A stretch of 8,796 nucleotides of DNA from CAZLGO01 sp964559295 (GCA_964559295.1 CAZLGO010000072.1:1-8796), one strand, 5' to 3'; positions 1 through 7,465 are shown, counted from the first letter of the stretch. Made by a program: numbers and translations. Notes: generated by a model from the sequence alone, not told the origin.

Positions 1-326
1 GATAGATGCATTATGCCTTCTTTTGTCTTTATGTAACACTTATCTTGTCGGATTCCACCTCTTGCTTTTATCAGAGAACGAAAAACAACATATTCTTCTC
101 CATTCACCTTGAATTTTAAGGAAACATGCCCTTCTTTTGCTCCTATTCTTAAAAGTGCATCACCCCTTTCTGAACCTAAACCAAAAAGAGCAAATTCAAT
201 TGCCATGAGAATACTTGATTTTCCAGATCCTATATCACCCTCGAAAAGGGTAATGCCTTGGGGGAAATCTATTTGAACATCCTCATAACTTCTGATATTT
301 TTTATTTTTAGGGATTTAATTATCAA
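1..326 (-). CDS. rad50: Rad50 DNA double-strand break repair ATPase, N-terminal part (cut by window edge)
   Basis: The first 108 codons of the SMC-like ATPase that pairs with Mre11 to bind and tether broken DNA ends. Translating the minus strand from a TTG at 326 gives a start MIIKSLKIKNIRSYEDVQID, followed by a Walker A loop GDIGSGKSS at residues 30-38 and the helix leading to ALFGLGSERG, all typical of the Rad50 N-terminal lobe. The coiled coil, zinc hook and C-terminal lobe lie beyond the window. No ATG fits the conserved N-terminus; TTG is chosen because the conserved residues begin there and GGAGGG (332-337, minus strand) sits 5 nt upstream. The start lies inside mre11, overlapping its end by 11 nt, which points to coupled translation. 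Family assignment is very secure; full length is not visible. Confidence 0.95.
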   Translation of the reverse strand, partial: MIIKSLKIKNIRSYEDVQIDFPQGITLFEGDIGSGKSSILMAIEFALFGLGSERGDALLRIGAKEGHVSLKFKVNGEEYVVFRSLIKARGGIRQDKCYIKTKEGIMHL

Positions 327-1569
327 ATTTACCCTCCAGGAGGAATTCGAGAGCATTTGTCCTGATACGCTTCTCATAGTCGCCTTTTTTTTCATTGGGT
401 TTCTGTTCTTGCCTTAAGATTCTCAAAAGTTCATTTGCAAGCTTAATTCCTCTTTCAGACTTTAGATTCTTATTAGAAAGCCTGATATTTCCTATATTTT
501 CTTTAAAAACTTTACTTTCCATTGTGGGTATATCCTCACCCATGAGCTTTACTTTTCTGTGGTTCTTTGAAGTTAAACCATGGCGATTTATATTAACATG
601 GATAGCACCTTTTCCTATCAATAAACCTCTGAGAAGTTTAGAATCAATGTTCGAGGTTTTTCCTCCTGAAAGCTCTCCACTTATCTTAAGTAAAACCAGT
701 TTATTTTCTACGTCCACCTTTTCTAATTTTTCTAAAAGCTCATTTTGAACTTGAATTGAATTTTTGCCTGAGACATCGTAATGAATGTAGGCATAGTCAC
801 AAACGTTTATTTCAACAAATTCCATATTTTCGACTTTACCATCGAAATTTACAATATAAAAACCTCTTTTTTCACCTTTTGCACTTAACTCAAAATCACG
901 AGGGTATCCAGCAAACAGAGGACCAGGATATACTATTTTTTCATGTTCTAACCACTCATGTTCCGAGTGTTTGTGGATATGCCCGCCAGCATAATAATCA
1001 AATCCTTTTGGAAAAGATGATAGCGGAATAGATTCCATCTCAGATAAAAATTCAGGTTTCAGCTCTTCTATAGCACTATGAAAAACAAATATTTTAAATC
1101 CATCCTCATTTTCAAGCTGTTTTCTATCTAAAATTTCAAAATACTCTTTTTCAATGCCTGTTTTTCTTCCCGAAATGCCTGTTAATTTAGCATTTGTTTT
1201 AGGATCAACTGTAAACCTTAATTTTAGCTTTTTATCACCTTCCGCTTTAACGACTTTTTTTAGTAATCCGGTTTCAGCTATTACATCAATTATAGAGGTT
1301 TCATTTGGACTAAAATCATGGCTCCCGTAGACCACGTAGATAGGGATTCCCATCTCATGGACTTGTTTTAATTTTCCTACAGCTTCTTTTACAATACCCA
1401 TATCCGGGATGTTAGAATGAAACAGATCGCCAGATATTATTATAAAATCCACTTTTTCTTGAATACACTTATTCAAACATTTCTTAAAAGCAGTTAGCTC
1501 CAATTTTTTTAATTCAGGATGCTTTTGGGCTCCGAGATGACAATCAGCTATATGGGCAAATTTATACAT
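316..1569 (-). CDS. mre11: Mre11-type double-strand break repair nuclease
   Basis: A 417-residue calcineurin-like phosphoesterase, the Mn-dependent nuclease partner of Rad50, acting in the cytosol on DNA ends. The phosphoesterase motifs appear in order: ADCHLG with D9 and H11, SGDLFH with D48, YGSHD at 82-85, FVFHS with H164, and GGHIHKH with H197 and H199. The third motif has Ser83 where well-studied Mre11 proteins carry a metal-binding Asn (GNH). The C-terminal third, rich in Lys and Glu, would hold the capping and Rad50-binding regions. The ATG at 1569 begins directly with the conserved first strand and lies 4 nt after the herA stop; its ribosome binding site is weak, so coupling to herA is likely. 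Third gene of the nurA-herA-mre11-rad50 operon. The SbcD name is also used for this family, but the context makes archaeal Mre11 the better call. Confidence 0.94.
   Translation of the reverse strand: MYKFAHIADCHLGAQKHPELKKLELTAFKKCLNKCIQEKVDFIIISGDLFHSNIPDMGIVKEAVGKLKQVHEMGIPIYVVYGSHDFSPNETSIIDVIAETGLLKKVVKAEGDKKLKLRFTVDPKTNAKLTGISGRKTGIEKEYFEILDRKQLENEDGFKIFVFHSAIEELKPEFLSEMESIPLSSFPKGFDYYAGGHIHKHSEHEWLEHEKIVYPGPLFAGYPRDFELSAKGEKRGFYIVNFDGKVENMEFVEINVCDYAYIHYDVSGKNSIQVQNELLEKLEKVDVENKLVLLKISGELSGGKTSNIDSKLLRGLLIGKGAIHVNINRHGLTSKNHRKVKLMGEDIPTMESKVFKENIGNIRLSNKNLKSERGIKLANELLRILRQEQKPNEKKGDYEKRIRTNALEFLLEGKFDN
332..337 (-). promoter_or_regulatory. Strong ribosome binding site for rad50
   Basis: The minus strand reads GGAGGG followed by 5 nt and the TTG codon at 326. 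It lies inside the mre11 coding sequence and is the clearest Shine-Dalgarno sequence in the window. It supports the unusual TTG start of rad50. Confidence 0.7.
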
Positions 1570-1573
1570 ACCA

Positions 1574-3109
1574 TCAGCCTATAAAAACAGTTTTTTCTTT
1601 TTCTTTATCATCAGATTTTCGCACAACTTCTGAAAGATCAAGCCTGTCAAAATAATCTATCTTAACAGGAAGTGCCAATGGAATCGCTTCTCCTACTACA
1701 ACAGCCTCTCCAGGATAGAGGGTTGCTATCTCTGTGAACATGTCACTTATATTTTGGGGAGAGCCTCCTTCAAGAATGTCTCTATCTTTTGCATTTGCAA
1801 GCTTTAGGATTATGTATGTGTTAAACTGGGATAAAATTCTCTCATCAAAAAACCTTGGAATCTGGGTTATTGCTCCTAAACCAACACCAAATTTTCGTCC
1901 TTCTCTTACAAGTTCCCTCATAACGCCCTTTTCTCGGTGTTCTGCTGGATCAAGAAATCTTTGAGCCTCTTCAAGCACAACAAAGATATTGGTTGGATTG
2001 AGTCCTCCCTGAGTTTTTATTTTGTTGTGGTAAAGAATTCTCTTTGATAGAATGTTTATTAAGATGTTTTCTGATCTTTCGCTTAATCTTGTAAAATCAA
2101 TGATTACAATTTTTTTCTTCTGTAGATCAGATATTATCATGTCAAAAAGGCGGGGAACGTTTCTTTGGGTTACAAAATCAAAGGAGTCATTTAGGATCTG
2201 TCTTATTCTTCTTATTAGAACGTTGGCTGTCTCTATGTTGATTCCAAATTCCTTTTTTATATCAACAGGTTCTGCATCTTTCATATAATCCAGCATTTCA
2301 TGTCCCATATTGCTAAATAGGATTCCTAAAGCCTCTTTTTGTGCGCTGCTCCAATCGTAGAAATAATACAGATCAACAAGAGAGATATCTTTGTAGTTAA
2401 GCTTTAATCTCTTATCTGCCTTATTATTCAGCCCATAGATTATCACATCATCATCACCCAACTCCTTAAGCCCTCTTGTGTTTTCAGATGAATAGGAATA
2501 TTCACCATGGGTATCGAAGATGAGAATTCCACAGTTGTTGAGTTTGTATAGCTCCTTTATGATGGTTTTTACAGCTACGGTTTTTCCAGAGCCTGTCATA
2601 GCAGCTACAAATAAATGTTTTCTTATTAAAACCTCTGAATTAAGTCTAATTGGAATAAAACCTTCTCCACTCATCTCAGCCCTTAATTTACCAACAGTAA
2701 CATCCCCTTTGGTCGTTATCCAGTCCATCTGTTCTACAGTAGGAATATAAACAGGTGATAGATGATTTGGTATCTTCTTTGGCGGTGAGATGGACTTACC
2801 GTTTAAGATTCCAATTAAAGATACCTCTGCAATTCTTGCAAGAGCCTCAGAGCGGGTCTGTCTGAATTCGAAGGGATCCACATCCTGTGGAGAAGCCTCG
2901 ATCTGAGCGGACATGTCAGCTAAAAAGTCATCTCTTCCAAGGGTTTTAAGCTTTATGTTGATTATACGCCCTACAAAGTAATTTTCATGTTCCATATGCT
3001 TGTCTTTTATTATAACAAAGTCTCCAACACTTATATTTGCATTAGATGATATTCTAAATTCCAATTTGCTACCAACGTCCCCTGAGATCACATGACCCAC
3101 TTCTATCAT
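1574..3109 (-). CDS. herA: HerA hexameric DNA translocase/helicase
   Basis: A 511-residue FtsK/HerA-superfamily ATPase that pumps DNA through a hexameric ring and works with the NurA nuclease to resect DNA ends after Mre11-Rad50. Residues 1-90 form the N-terminal HAS-type barrel (start MIEVGHVISGDVGSKLEFRI). Walker A is MTGSGKTV at 171-178, Walker B with paired acidic residues is NIFVVLEEAQRF at 374-385 (E380, E381), and the conserved region REGRKFGVGLGAITQ follows at 402-416 with the sensor-like Gln416. The length fits the family at about 500-600 residues. The ATG at 3109 is supported by GGTGAGG 7-9 nt upstream, which overlaps the nurA stop; only 9 nt separate the two genes. Sequence and context agree, so the call is very secure. 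Confidence 0.96.
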   Translation of the reverse strand: MIEVGHVISGDVGSKLEFRISSNANISVGDFVIIKDKHMEHENYFVGRIINIKLKTLGRDDFLADMSAQIEASPQDVDPFEFRQTRSEALARIAEVSLIGILNGKSISPPKKIPNHLSPVYIPTVEQMDWITTKGDVTVGKLRAEMSGEGFIPIRLNSEVLIRKHLFVAAMTGSGKTVAVKTIIKELYKLNNCGILIFDTHGEYSYSSENTRGLKELGDDDVIIYGLNNKADKRLKLNYKDISLVDLYYFYDWSSAQKEALGILFSNMGHEMLDYMKDAEPVDIKKEFGINIETANVLIRRIRQILNDSFDFVTQRNVPRLFDMIISDLQKKKIVIIDFTRLSERSENILINILSKRILYHNKIKTQGGLNPTNIFVVLEEAQRFLDPAEHREKGVMRELVREGRKFGVGLGAITQIPRFFDERILSQFNTYIILKLANAKDRDILEGGSPQNISDMFTEIATLYPGEAVVVGEAIPLALPVKIDYFDRLDLSEVVRKSDDKEKEKTVFIG

Positions 3110-3118
3110 TTAGATACC

Positions 3119-4075
3119 TCACCCCAAATAACTCTCACGAAATGGTTTTACACCCAAATCCTCTATGAATATTCCATTGGATGCTGCTATCTTTTTAAGC
3201 TTTCTGAATACGTTACCCGCGTCGTTTTTTGTTATTTTAGCGTTTTGATGAGCTTTGTAAAGTACAAGGGGATAACCAAGTGAATGTTTGGAGCACCTCA
3301 TTAAGATGTCAAATATCTCTTCAACTGAAAATGAAGATGGAGCAATGTCGGTTCTGAAGCAAAACCTTCCCCATGGTGGATGATACAAAAAAACCCCCAC
3401 ATCATTATCTTTAAAATGAGGATGGACTGTATACCACGGTGGTCTGATATCTCTTTTTTTTGCTGAAAGTTTTGCTGCGGTTGTATATAACAATCCATCC
3501 TTTGCTTTTATATCGGAATCTTTAACCCAACCCACAAGGTTGATCCCTTTTTTTCTGCATTTTTCAATTATACGCTTTATCCACAATTCCTCTGCCTGAA
3601 TCAGTGCCATATCAAGAAGTAAAATACTTCCATAATCCATATCTTCGATTATGTTCCTTATATGATCTAATTCCCTTGATTTTAGTAGGTTTGATTCCAA
3701 TTTTGCTATTCCAGCAGATCTATCAGTTGATTCAACTTTAAATGATTCTAATTCCTCTCTCGTCACGATCTTCTCTGCTTTTATGAAAGGATCTTTTGAG
3801 TGTACAGATACAGATCTTATAAAAACAATTGGATCGATTAAATATGTCTGATAATTGTTATTGGATTTATTAAGATGGCTTATTCTATCTACAATGAGTT
3901 TTACGCTCCCATCAACACCAACTATTTCTTCACAATTGGATGCTTGCGAATTTGGGATAGGTAGATTGGTAAAGTTGAATCTATAACCTACCTCTTTGAG
4001 TGACTGGGGTGGATGTTTTTTGATCCTTAAAAACACCTGTTTTATATCTTCTTCATCCACAAAATGGGATCGCAT
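3119..4075 (-). CDS. nurA: NurA 5'-3' DNA nuclease, HerA partner
   Basis: A 318-residue protein of the NurA nuclease family, a dimeric RNase H-like nuclease that docks on the HerA ring. Visible family features are the acidic motif EIVGVDGSVKLI with D55 near the N-terminus, the second acidic strand SILLLDMALIQ with D155, a lysine in VGWVKDS (K185), and the C-terminal GYPLVLYKAHQNAKI (267-281) with His276. The N-terminus from ATG 4075 leads into a helical region before the first motif, as usual. GTGAT on the minus strand (4079-4083) lies 3 nt before the ATG, a spacing that would place the canonical GGAGG at about 7 nt. It is the first gene of the operon and reads away from a TATA box at 4118-4126. 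NurA diverges fast in sequence, so context adds much of the confidence. Confidence 0.92.
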   Translation of the reverse strand: MRSHFVDEEDIKQVFLRIKKHPPQSLKEVGYRFNFTNLPIPNSQASNCEEIVGVDGSVKLIVDRISHLNKSNNNYQTYLIDPIVFIRSVSVHSKDPFIKAEKIVTREELESFKVESTDRSAGIAKLESNLLKSRELDHIRNIIEDMDYGSILLLDMALIQAEELWIKRIIEKCRKKGINLVGWVKDSDIKAKDGLLYTTAAKLSAKKRDIRPPWYTVHPHFKDNDVGVFLYHPPWGRFCFRTDIAPSSFSVEEIFDILMRCSKHSLGYPLVLYKAHQNAKITKNDAGNVFRKLKKIAASNGIFIEDLGVKPFRESYLG

Positions 4076-4117
4076 AATATCACTTCTCTGTATAAAGGTT
4101 AATTAGGTGCATTATTC

Positions 4118-4126
4118 TATATAAAT
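4118..4126 (-). promoter_or_regulatory. TATA box for the nurA-herA-mre11-rad50 operon
   Basis: Read on the minus strand this is ATTTATATA, preceded by purine-containing CGGAAGC as a possible TFB-recognition element. A start of transcription about 25-27 nt downstream would fall near 4095 and give a leader of roughly 20 nt that includes the nurA ribosome binding site. On the plus strand the same bases read TATATAAAT, so the box could also serve the divergent gene with a leader of about 70 nt. The assignment rests on consensus and spacing only. Confidence 0.6.
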
Positions 4127-4177
4127 GCTTCCGTGTATTAATTTCATCAAAATAAGTTTTTTGAAGTTTTTGGGTAC

Positions 4178-4188
4178 TTTAATTATAT
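4178..4188 (+). promoter_or_regulatory. Candidate TATA box for the plus-strand genes
   Basis: TTTAATTATAT lies about 30-40 nt before the ATG at 4219. Transcription would start near 4209, giving an almost leaderless mRNA and leaving the GGTGA at 4208-4212 at its very 5' end. This makes it less convincing than the box at 4118-4126, which could drive both directions. Confidence 0.35.
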
Positions 4189-4218
4189 GGTAAAACATAA
4201 TACAATTGGTGAAAACAA

Positions 4219-5217
4219 ATGATCGAGATAAAATTTGGAACTAGAGAGGACGCCGTGAAAGCCGTAAAAGTTCTCTCAAAGTTTAGCAATCCAAGAATCG
4301 GAAAAAAATTGGAATTTAGGACTCAAGATGAATGTTATTTGAATTTAGGTTATGATCAAGCTTCCTTAAAGCTGAAAGAGGCGGAAAAGATAATCGAAAA
4401 ATCGATGGAAAATGGTGATAATCCAGCAGAATATCTACTTAAAGCATTGGATCTACTTAAGATGCTGTTTGAGAGTGGGAAGTACTTAGAACTCGTAGAT
4501 GTAGAAGAAGCAGATGAAATTGAGGATAAGCTTTTTGAGGTCTCAGAGGAGTTAAAGGATATTAAAAAACTGAAAAAAGAGATAGAGGAAGGGTCCGAAG
4601 AATTTATGAAGATTTTGTCTAAAAGATTAGAACAAACAAAAGAAGAAGACGAAGAACTAAATTTCCCTCCAAAGGAACTCTTGATTAAAATCGCAAAACT
4701 AAACCAAATGAGAGAATTTCTGTTAAAACCAATAATTGAAAGTTTGTTCTGGCATAGTGGGGCGGAAGATCCATATAAAAGTTTTGTCGAGAACGTTTAT
4801 TTAAATGTCACAGGCATAGCGGATTTTTTTGAAGAAGATATAAGAATCAAAATTTCATCAGAAGTTCATGTATCCTATATTCTGAACATGGACATAGGAT
4901 ACATATTTCAAGAAGAAGAGTTCTTGAAAACACTCGGCAGACTACCTATTCTCAACGAGGAAGTTTTTGATGAGGTTACAGTAATTTCAACAATTGCAGA
5001 AGAGATACTTTCTACTCTCAAAGTGATGAGGAAGGCTAAATATGAAAAGTTCGTTCATAAAGTGGCTGAAAAGATCAATGAGACTGTGTATAATACAGGA
5101 GACTTTGATATTTCCACAAGAATCCATGAGGATGTTGTGGAGTTTGTTATTAAGGACTTAGATAGAGTCGGTCTGATCAAGACAAAAGGAAAGAGAATTA
5201 TAAAGTATGCCACCTAG
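4219..5217 (+). CDS. Charged, mostly helical protein of unknown function
   Basis: I do not recognise this 332-residue protein. It has no signal peptide or membrane segment, so it is probably cytosolic. It is rich in Glu and Lys. Two stretches look like coiled coil or long helix, about residues 46-62 (SLKLKEAEKIIEK) and 98-147, the latter strongly acidic (KEEDEELNF at its end). A central part (about 150-240) is more mixed and includes a Trp-His pair (SLFWHSG). The last 60 residues, with VEFVIKDLDRVGLIKTKGKR, resemble a winged-helix fold but without a diagnostic motif. The ATG has GGTGA (4208-4212) 6 nt upstream. It is divergent from the repair operon and upstream of the ATP-grasp gene on the same strand, so it may be co-transcribed with that gene; nothing ties it firmly to either. 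A perfect 11-bp inverted repeat lies inside it (4868-4904). Confidence 0.85.
   Translation: MIEIKFGTREDAVKAVKVLSKFSNPRIGKKLEFRTQDECYLNLGYDQASLKLKEAEKIIEKSMENGDNPAEYLLKALDLLKMLFESGKYLELVDVEEADEIEDKLFEVSEELKDIKKLKKEIEEGSEEFMKILSKRLEQTKEEDEELNFPPKELLIKIAKLNQMREFLLKPIIESLFWHSGAEDPYKSFVENVYLNVTGIADFFEEDIRIKISSEVHVSYILNMDIGYIFQEEEFLKTLGRLPILNEEVFDEVTVISTIAEEILSTLKVMRKAKYEKFVHKVAEKINETVYNTGDFDISTRIHEDVVEFVIKDLDRVGLIKTKGKRIIKYAT
4868..4904 (+). repeat. Perfect 11-bp inverted repeat inside the unknown gene
   Basis: ATGTATCCTAT (4868-4878) and ATAGGATACAT (4894-4904) are exact reverse complements separated by 15 nt. The arms encode parts of HVSYI and DIGYI. It could form an mRNA hairpin, but it may be chance in AT-rich coding sequence. 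Confidence 0.5.
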
Positions 5218-5274
5218 ATCGTTCTTTTGATTGTACATGGAAAAATAATAGATAAAGTGATATGCAGTGGTAGG

Positions 5275-6384
5275 ATGAAAATACTGTTTATAGGAGCAAG
5301 ACTTTTTGATGACGTAGCAGCGTATGCAAAAGAAAAAGGCATTACAACTATTTTAACAGAATCTAATCCGAATTCACCTAATTTAGGGCTTGCAGATGCT
5401 TATTATATAGTTTCAAGAGGGATGAAGGATCCAAAAGAAATTGCAATAAAAGAGGATGTTGATGCTGTTGTACCTCTTATTGGAGTAGACGAACCACTTA
5501 TTGAAGTTGCAAGGATGAAAGATGAGTTAGAAACCACTTATGATCTGCCAGTTATTGCATCAGGACTAGAAGCTGCGACAATTTCGACAGATAAACTTAA
5601 AACAAAAGAATTTCTAATAGAAAATCATATAGATACTCCTGAGTTTATTAAGATGTCAAAAGAGCAATATTTTAATTTTGAATTAGATTTTCCAATAGTT
5701 TTAAAACAGTCAAAAGGTCAGGGAGGTGTTGGTTTAAAGGTTGCATCATCTTGGGATGATGTAGATGTCTATTTTGAGGTCTTTGATCAAGCAATTGCAG
5801 AGAAATTTATACATGGAGCAGAAATTTCAATCGAAGTTTTAAGGTGGGATGGAAAATCCGTTGCCTTGGTTCCTGTATATAAAGGAGATACAACCATAAA
5901 AGGCATTCACCCTTTAAATAAAATAAGAACCGCTCCTGTGAATATAGAAAGCTTGAATAACCAAAAATTAAGAAAATTGGCAAAAGGAATTGTGGATGAT
6001 CTTGGCGCATGTGGAACTACAGAAGTGGAATTTATATTTGATAAAAAAATACAAAAGATAAACGTTATAGAGATGAATACCAGACCGAGTGGCACAAGGT
6101 ATTTGGCGTTAGCTTCATCTGACATTAATCCAATGCATCAACTGGTTAATATGGCAATAAGTAAGTGGAAACCAAGGAAAATCCAAAGATTTATGAAGCA
6201 ATACGCTGCTTTGGAGATGCCAATAGGTACTCACAAATACCTTCAAAAATCAAAGGTTCCAATTTTCACACAAAACAATCCATGGATAATCCATGGACCT
6301 GAGGGTGCCCAAAGGATAACAATCAGAGCAAAAACAACTAAAAGAGCATTTGAAATTGCAAAAAAACTTAAAATAATGGAGTAG
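5275..6384 (+). CDS. ATP-grasp ligase, carbamoyl-phosphate-synthetase-like single module
   Basis: A 369-residue ATP-grasp enzyme; the family joins a carboxylate, through an acyl-phosphate, to an amine or similar nucleophile. Residues 1-100 form the pre-ATP-grasp domain (MKILFIGARLFDDVA). ATP-binding features are K144 and the glycine loop KGQGGVGL (147-154), EKFIHGAEISIEVL (176-189), and the metal site VEFIFD (251-256) with VIEMNTRPSGTR (264-275; E266, N268, R270). True CarB has two such modules and about 1070 residues, so this is not carbamoyl phosphate synthetase. The mraY-like gene follows after 7 nt. From memory, a similar CarB-like ligase lies by the MraY-like gene in pseudomurein-making methanogens, suggesting amino acid attachment to a wall precursor; the substrate is inference. 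An in-frame TTG at 5227 would add 16 residues, but they precede the conserved domain and have no binding site, so the ATG at 5275 is preferred. Confidence 0.88.
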   Translation: MKILFIGARLFDDVAAYAKEKGITTILTESNPNSPNLGLADAYYIVSRGMKDPKEIAIKEDVDAVVPLIGVDEPLIEVARMKDELETTYDLPVIASGLEAATISTDKLKTKEFLIENHIDTPEFIKMSKEQYFNFELDFPIVLKQSKGQGGVGLKVASSWDDVDVYFEVFDQAIAEKFIHGAEISIEVLRWDGKSVALVPVYKGDTTIKGIHPLNKIRTAPVNIESLNNQKLRKLAKGIVDDLGACGTTEVEFIFDKKIQKINVIEMNTRPSGTRYLALASSDINPMHQLVNMAISKWKPRKIQRFMKQYAALEMPIGTHKYLQKSKVPIFTQNNPWIIHGPEGAQRITIRAKTTKRAFEIAKKLKIME

Positions 6385-6391
6385 TGATGGA

Positions 6392-7465
6392 TTGCATATT
6401 GAAATTACAATTCCTTTTGCGATTGCTTTTTTATCAACCGTTTTTTTCACGCCATTTGTAAGAAAAATAATGAAGAATGCTGATATTACAGATAAACCCA
6501 TAGTATCAGAACATATCCACAAACAAGGAACACCTACCACGGGCGGATTAGCAATTATTTTGGGAATTTTGTTTGTTTTGGGTATTTATCATCAAAATAA
6601 AATCCTTGTTTTGACAGCACTTCTTATGGTCGTTGCAGGAATTATAGGACTTATGGACGATCTTATAGGTCTTAAAATAAAGGAGTTCCAGAAGGTGGTA
6701 AGAAACGTTACTTCTAAGCCGGTAAAAATAGGAAGATTAACATTGCAACCAGGTGATGAAGCACGGGTTGCTACCCCTAAAGCTAAAAGAGAGCTAAATG
6801 ATCTTTTAAGTCTAAATAAAGTTAAGATCATTGGGAAAGTACCGATTAAAAGCGAATTAGAAGAAAGTGAGAAGATATTTGCTCAATTTTTGATCGCAAT
6901 GTTTTTGGTAGCTTCTGGAGCTTTTGGTTATACAATCGGCGGATTTAATCTGGGAATATTTGCCATCCCACTTGTTATTTTTGGTATAATTGGAGCCATA
7001 AATTCGGTTAATCTTATAGATGGTATGGATGGACTTGCAGCAGGGATTATGGGAATGGCATCAATCGCATGCGGGATATTTTCAATATCAGTGGGCAAAT
7101 TGGAGGCATCAGTGTCATTTATAGCAATTGCAGGAGCTTGCTTTGCATTCTTAATCTACAACAAAATCCCAGCTACCATAATTATGGGAGATACAGGTTC
7201 ATTTGCATTGGGAGCTGGATATGCTACAGCAGCGATTTTAGGCGATGTAATTTGGTTTGCGATGTTGGCAATAGCTGTACCTATAATCTCGGTCATAATA
7301 AGCCTTCTACATCGTGCAGGTATCATAAAATTGCCTGTTGAACCATTACATCATACAATACATTACAAAGGATTATCTGAAGGTAAAATAGTCTTCTTAT
7401 ATTGGGTTACCACAGCAATTATATGCGTAATTGCACTTTACATTTACTCCTCATTGGGTTTTTAG
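6392..7465 (+). CDS. MraY-like phospho-sugar polyprenyl-phosphate transferase
   Basis: A 357-residue polytopic membrane protein of the MraY/WecA/GPT superfamily, which transfers a sugar phosphate from a nucleotide sugar to polyprenyl phosphate. It is closer to MraY than to WecA or archaeal GPT: GTPTTGGLAI at 47-56, the Mg-binding GLMDD at 86-90, NSVNLIDGMDGLAAG at 204-218, MGDTGSFALGAG at 265-276 with D267, and PLHHTIHYKGLSEGK at 318-332, matching PLHHHFE...GWSE of bacterial MraY with the third His replaced by Thr. Between the DD motif and the next helix is a hydrophilic segment of about 65 residues (95-162), longer than in bacterial MraY. The TTG at 6392 is the only in-frame start near the first membrane helix; GGAG lies 10 nt upstream at the end of the ATP-grasp gene. 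The two genes are surely one transcription unit. The donor, possibly a UDP-sugar or UDP-sugar-peptide, is not shown by sequence. Confidence 0.9.
   Translation: MHIEITIPFAIAFLSTVFFTPFVRKIMKNADITDKPIVSEHIHKQGTPTTGGLAIILGILFVLGIYHQNKILVLTALLMVVAGIIGLMDDLIGLKIKEFQKVVRNVTSKPVKIGRLTLQPGDEARVATPKAKRELNDLLSLNKVKIIGKVPIKSELEESEKIFAQFLIAMFLVASGAFGYTIGGFNLGIFAIPLVIFGIIGAINSVNLIDGMDGLAAGIMGMASIACGIFSISVGKLEASVSFIAIAGACFAFLIYNKIPATIIMGDTGSFALGAGYATAAILGDVIWFAMLAIAVPIISVIISLLHRAGIIKLPVEPLHHTIHYKGLSEGKIVFLYWVTTAIICVIALYIYSSLGF

Noticed and set aside
395..1031. Plus-strand reading frames opposite mre11, herA and nurA
   Set aside because: They lie fully antisense to clearly conserved genes and show no protein-like features or ribosome binding sites.
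6278..6299. Two TCCATGGA palindromes in the ATP-grasp gene
   Set aside because: They encode conserved-looking NPWIIHGP residues and are short; chance within coding sequence is enough.
5227..6384. Longer ATP-grasp reading frame starting at TTG 5227
   Set aside because: The extra 16 residues precede the conserved first strand MKILFIGAR and no ribosome binding site is visible before the TTG, although the site before the ATG at 5275 is also weak.
5275..6384. Carbamoyl phosphate synthetase large subunit (carB) or PylC
   Set aside because: Only one ATP-grasp module is present and the protein is about a third of CarB's length. The sequence does not follow PylC, and no pyrrolysine genes are nearby.
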